Shown one piece after another: positions 63,614 to 64,000 of a DNA stretch of 64,000 nt. The position numbers and the translations under genes are program-made. A model generated the notes under the pieces. The model worked only from the letters and a program-made list of their open reading frames with translations. It made no database searches and was not told the DNA's origin. Within the stretch, counting starts at the first letter, position 1; each line of letters begins with the position of its first letter. Origin of the DNA: an uncultured Prevotellaceae bacterium (GTDB lineage Bacteria; Bacteroidota; Bacteroidia; Bacteroidales; Bacteroidaceae); assembly GCA_937900485.1 (NCBI GenBank), contig CALCEL010000041.1, forward strand, positions 37,918 through 101,917. Direction: 5' to 3'.

Positions 63614-64000
63614 CGAAAAATTCCGTCGTTTCACAACGACGGAATTTCAATTAACTAATGAAAAACGATATTATAAATTATTAACCTGTCCCAATATTTA
63701 AGGAAAACAAACATCGGAATTTAACCTAACTAACACTACTCAGGACTCACGTCCTTTGGAAAACTGATTGTATGACGCAACATCGTCATCATCGTTTAAT
63801 CCACTCGACACGATTGCGGGTGTTTTTAGTCTTCCTTAACACAATAAAGACAAATTAAACATTTTTTGATAAATCACAAAAACGTAACGTCATTCACATT
63901 CTTCAAAAATATCATGAGAAAATAACTCACACATCAATTATAAACTATTACTGTCCGCTAAACACGACCTATCCATGCCCAACCTCTTTATTACCAGTGG
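63614..64000. other. Intergenic region at the right edge
   Basis: 387 bp. After the terminator hairpin (63618-63647) no gene was seen. The motif ctgtccgctaaac at 63951-63963 is also found at 4105-4117. Confidence 0.55.
63618..63650 (+). terminator. Terminator hairpin of the helicase gene
   Basis: AAATTCCGTCGT (63618-63629) pairs with ACGACGGAATTT (63636-63647) over 12 bp around a 6-nt loop. The T-tract is short, and the hairpin is preceded by a run of A residues. Confidence 0.8.

Noticed and set aside
1..64000. tRNA, rRNA, CRISPR arrays, IS elements, phage or integrase genes
   Set aside because: The gaps between genes were read for these and none was found. The three 327-bp repeats have no transposase and are not regularly spaced.

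Overview
The window is a chromosomal segment of a Bacteroidales bacterium, most likely a Prevotellaceae (Prevotella/Segatella-like) species. This rests on several things seen in the sequence. There are SusC/SusD pairs, a BspA-like leucine-rich-repeat lipoprotein, and lipoproteins with acidic residues after the lipid cysteine. Most transcription units are preceded by the Bacteroidales promoter pair TTTG - 19 to 21 nt - TAnnTTTG. Shine-Dalgarno sequences are almost absent. No rRNA, tRNA, CRISPR array, transposase, integrase or phage gene was found.

Layout. 1-1211: N-terminal part of a SusC-like receptor (minus strand, runs off the left edge). 1359-3817: two tandem paralogues, each an exported protein with two OsmC-like halves. 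4189-8287: lipoprotein plus two condensation-fold acyltransferase-like genes; the last is broken by an in-frame TGA. 8891-10821: lpxB and rsmA. 10913-12388: leucine-rich-repeat lipoprotein. 12724-13890: mtnN-luxS (activated methyl cycle, AI-2). 14371-20283: tripartite RND efflux operon ending in a small PII-like gene. 21535-34721: a polysaccharide utilization locus (SusC, SusD, two surface lipoproteins, carbohydrate acetylesterase, GH5 beta-mannanase, CE7 esterase, GH94 phosphorylase), best explained by acetylated glucomannan. 35409-45800: polysaccharide genes (WecA-like, Wzi-like, polyprenyl glycosylphosphotransferase, Wzc-like kinase) interleaved with rny-zapA-zapB-like genes. 45831-51396: housekeeping genes (HAD phosphatase, CNNM/CorC protein, tcdA, dciA-like, recF, rpsF-rpsR-rplI). 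52469-63613: TonB receptor, cell-wall amidase, MCE protein, dnaA, nitroreductase, carbohydrate-binding-domain lipoprotein and a Pif1-like helicase.

The most unusual thing is a non-coding element of 327-328 bp present three times: 20552-20879 (+), 34919-35245 (+) and 51880-52206 (-). Each copy has a central long hairpin (up to 17 bp) with two competing 3' arms. One stem pair is C-G in the first copy, U-A in the second and U.G in the third, which suggests an RNA made in the element's own orientation. The two plus-strand copies bracket the whole glucomannan locus as direct repeats. Other points worth a second look: perfect Shine-Dalgarno sequences before rpsR and rplI in a phylum whose ribosomes hide the anti-SD, a recF promoter that predicts a leaderless mRNA, a structured leader before the SusC gene, and a tyrosine-rich hexamer-repeat tail on the Wzc-like kinase.

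Everything here comes from reading the sequence by eye. Family names are assigned by motif and architecture, and no database search was run.
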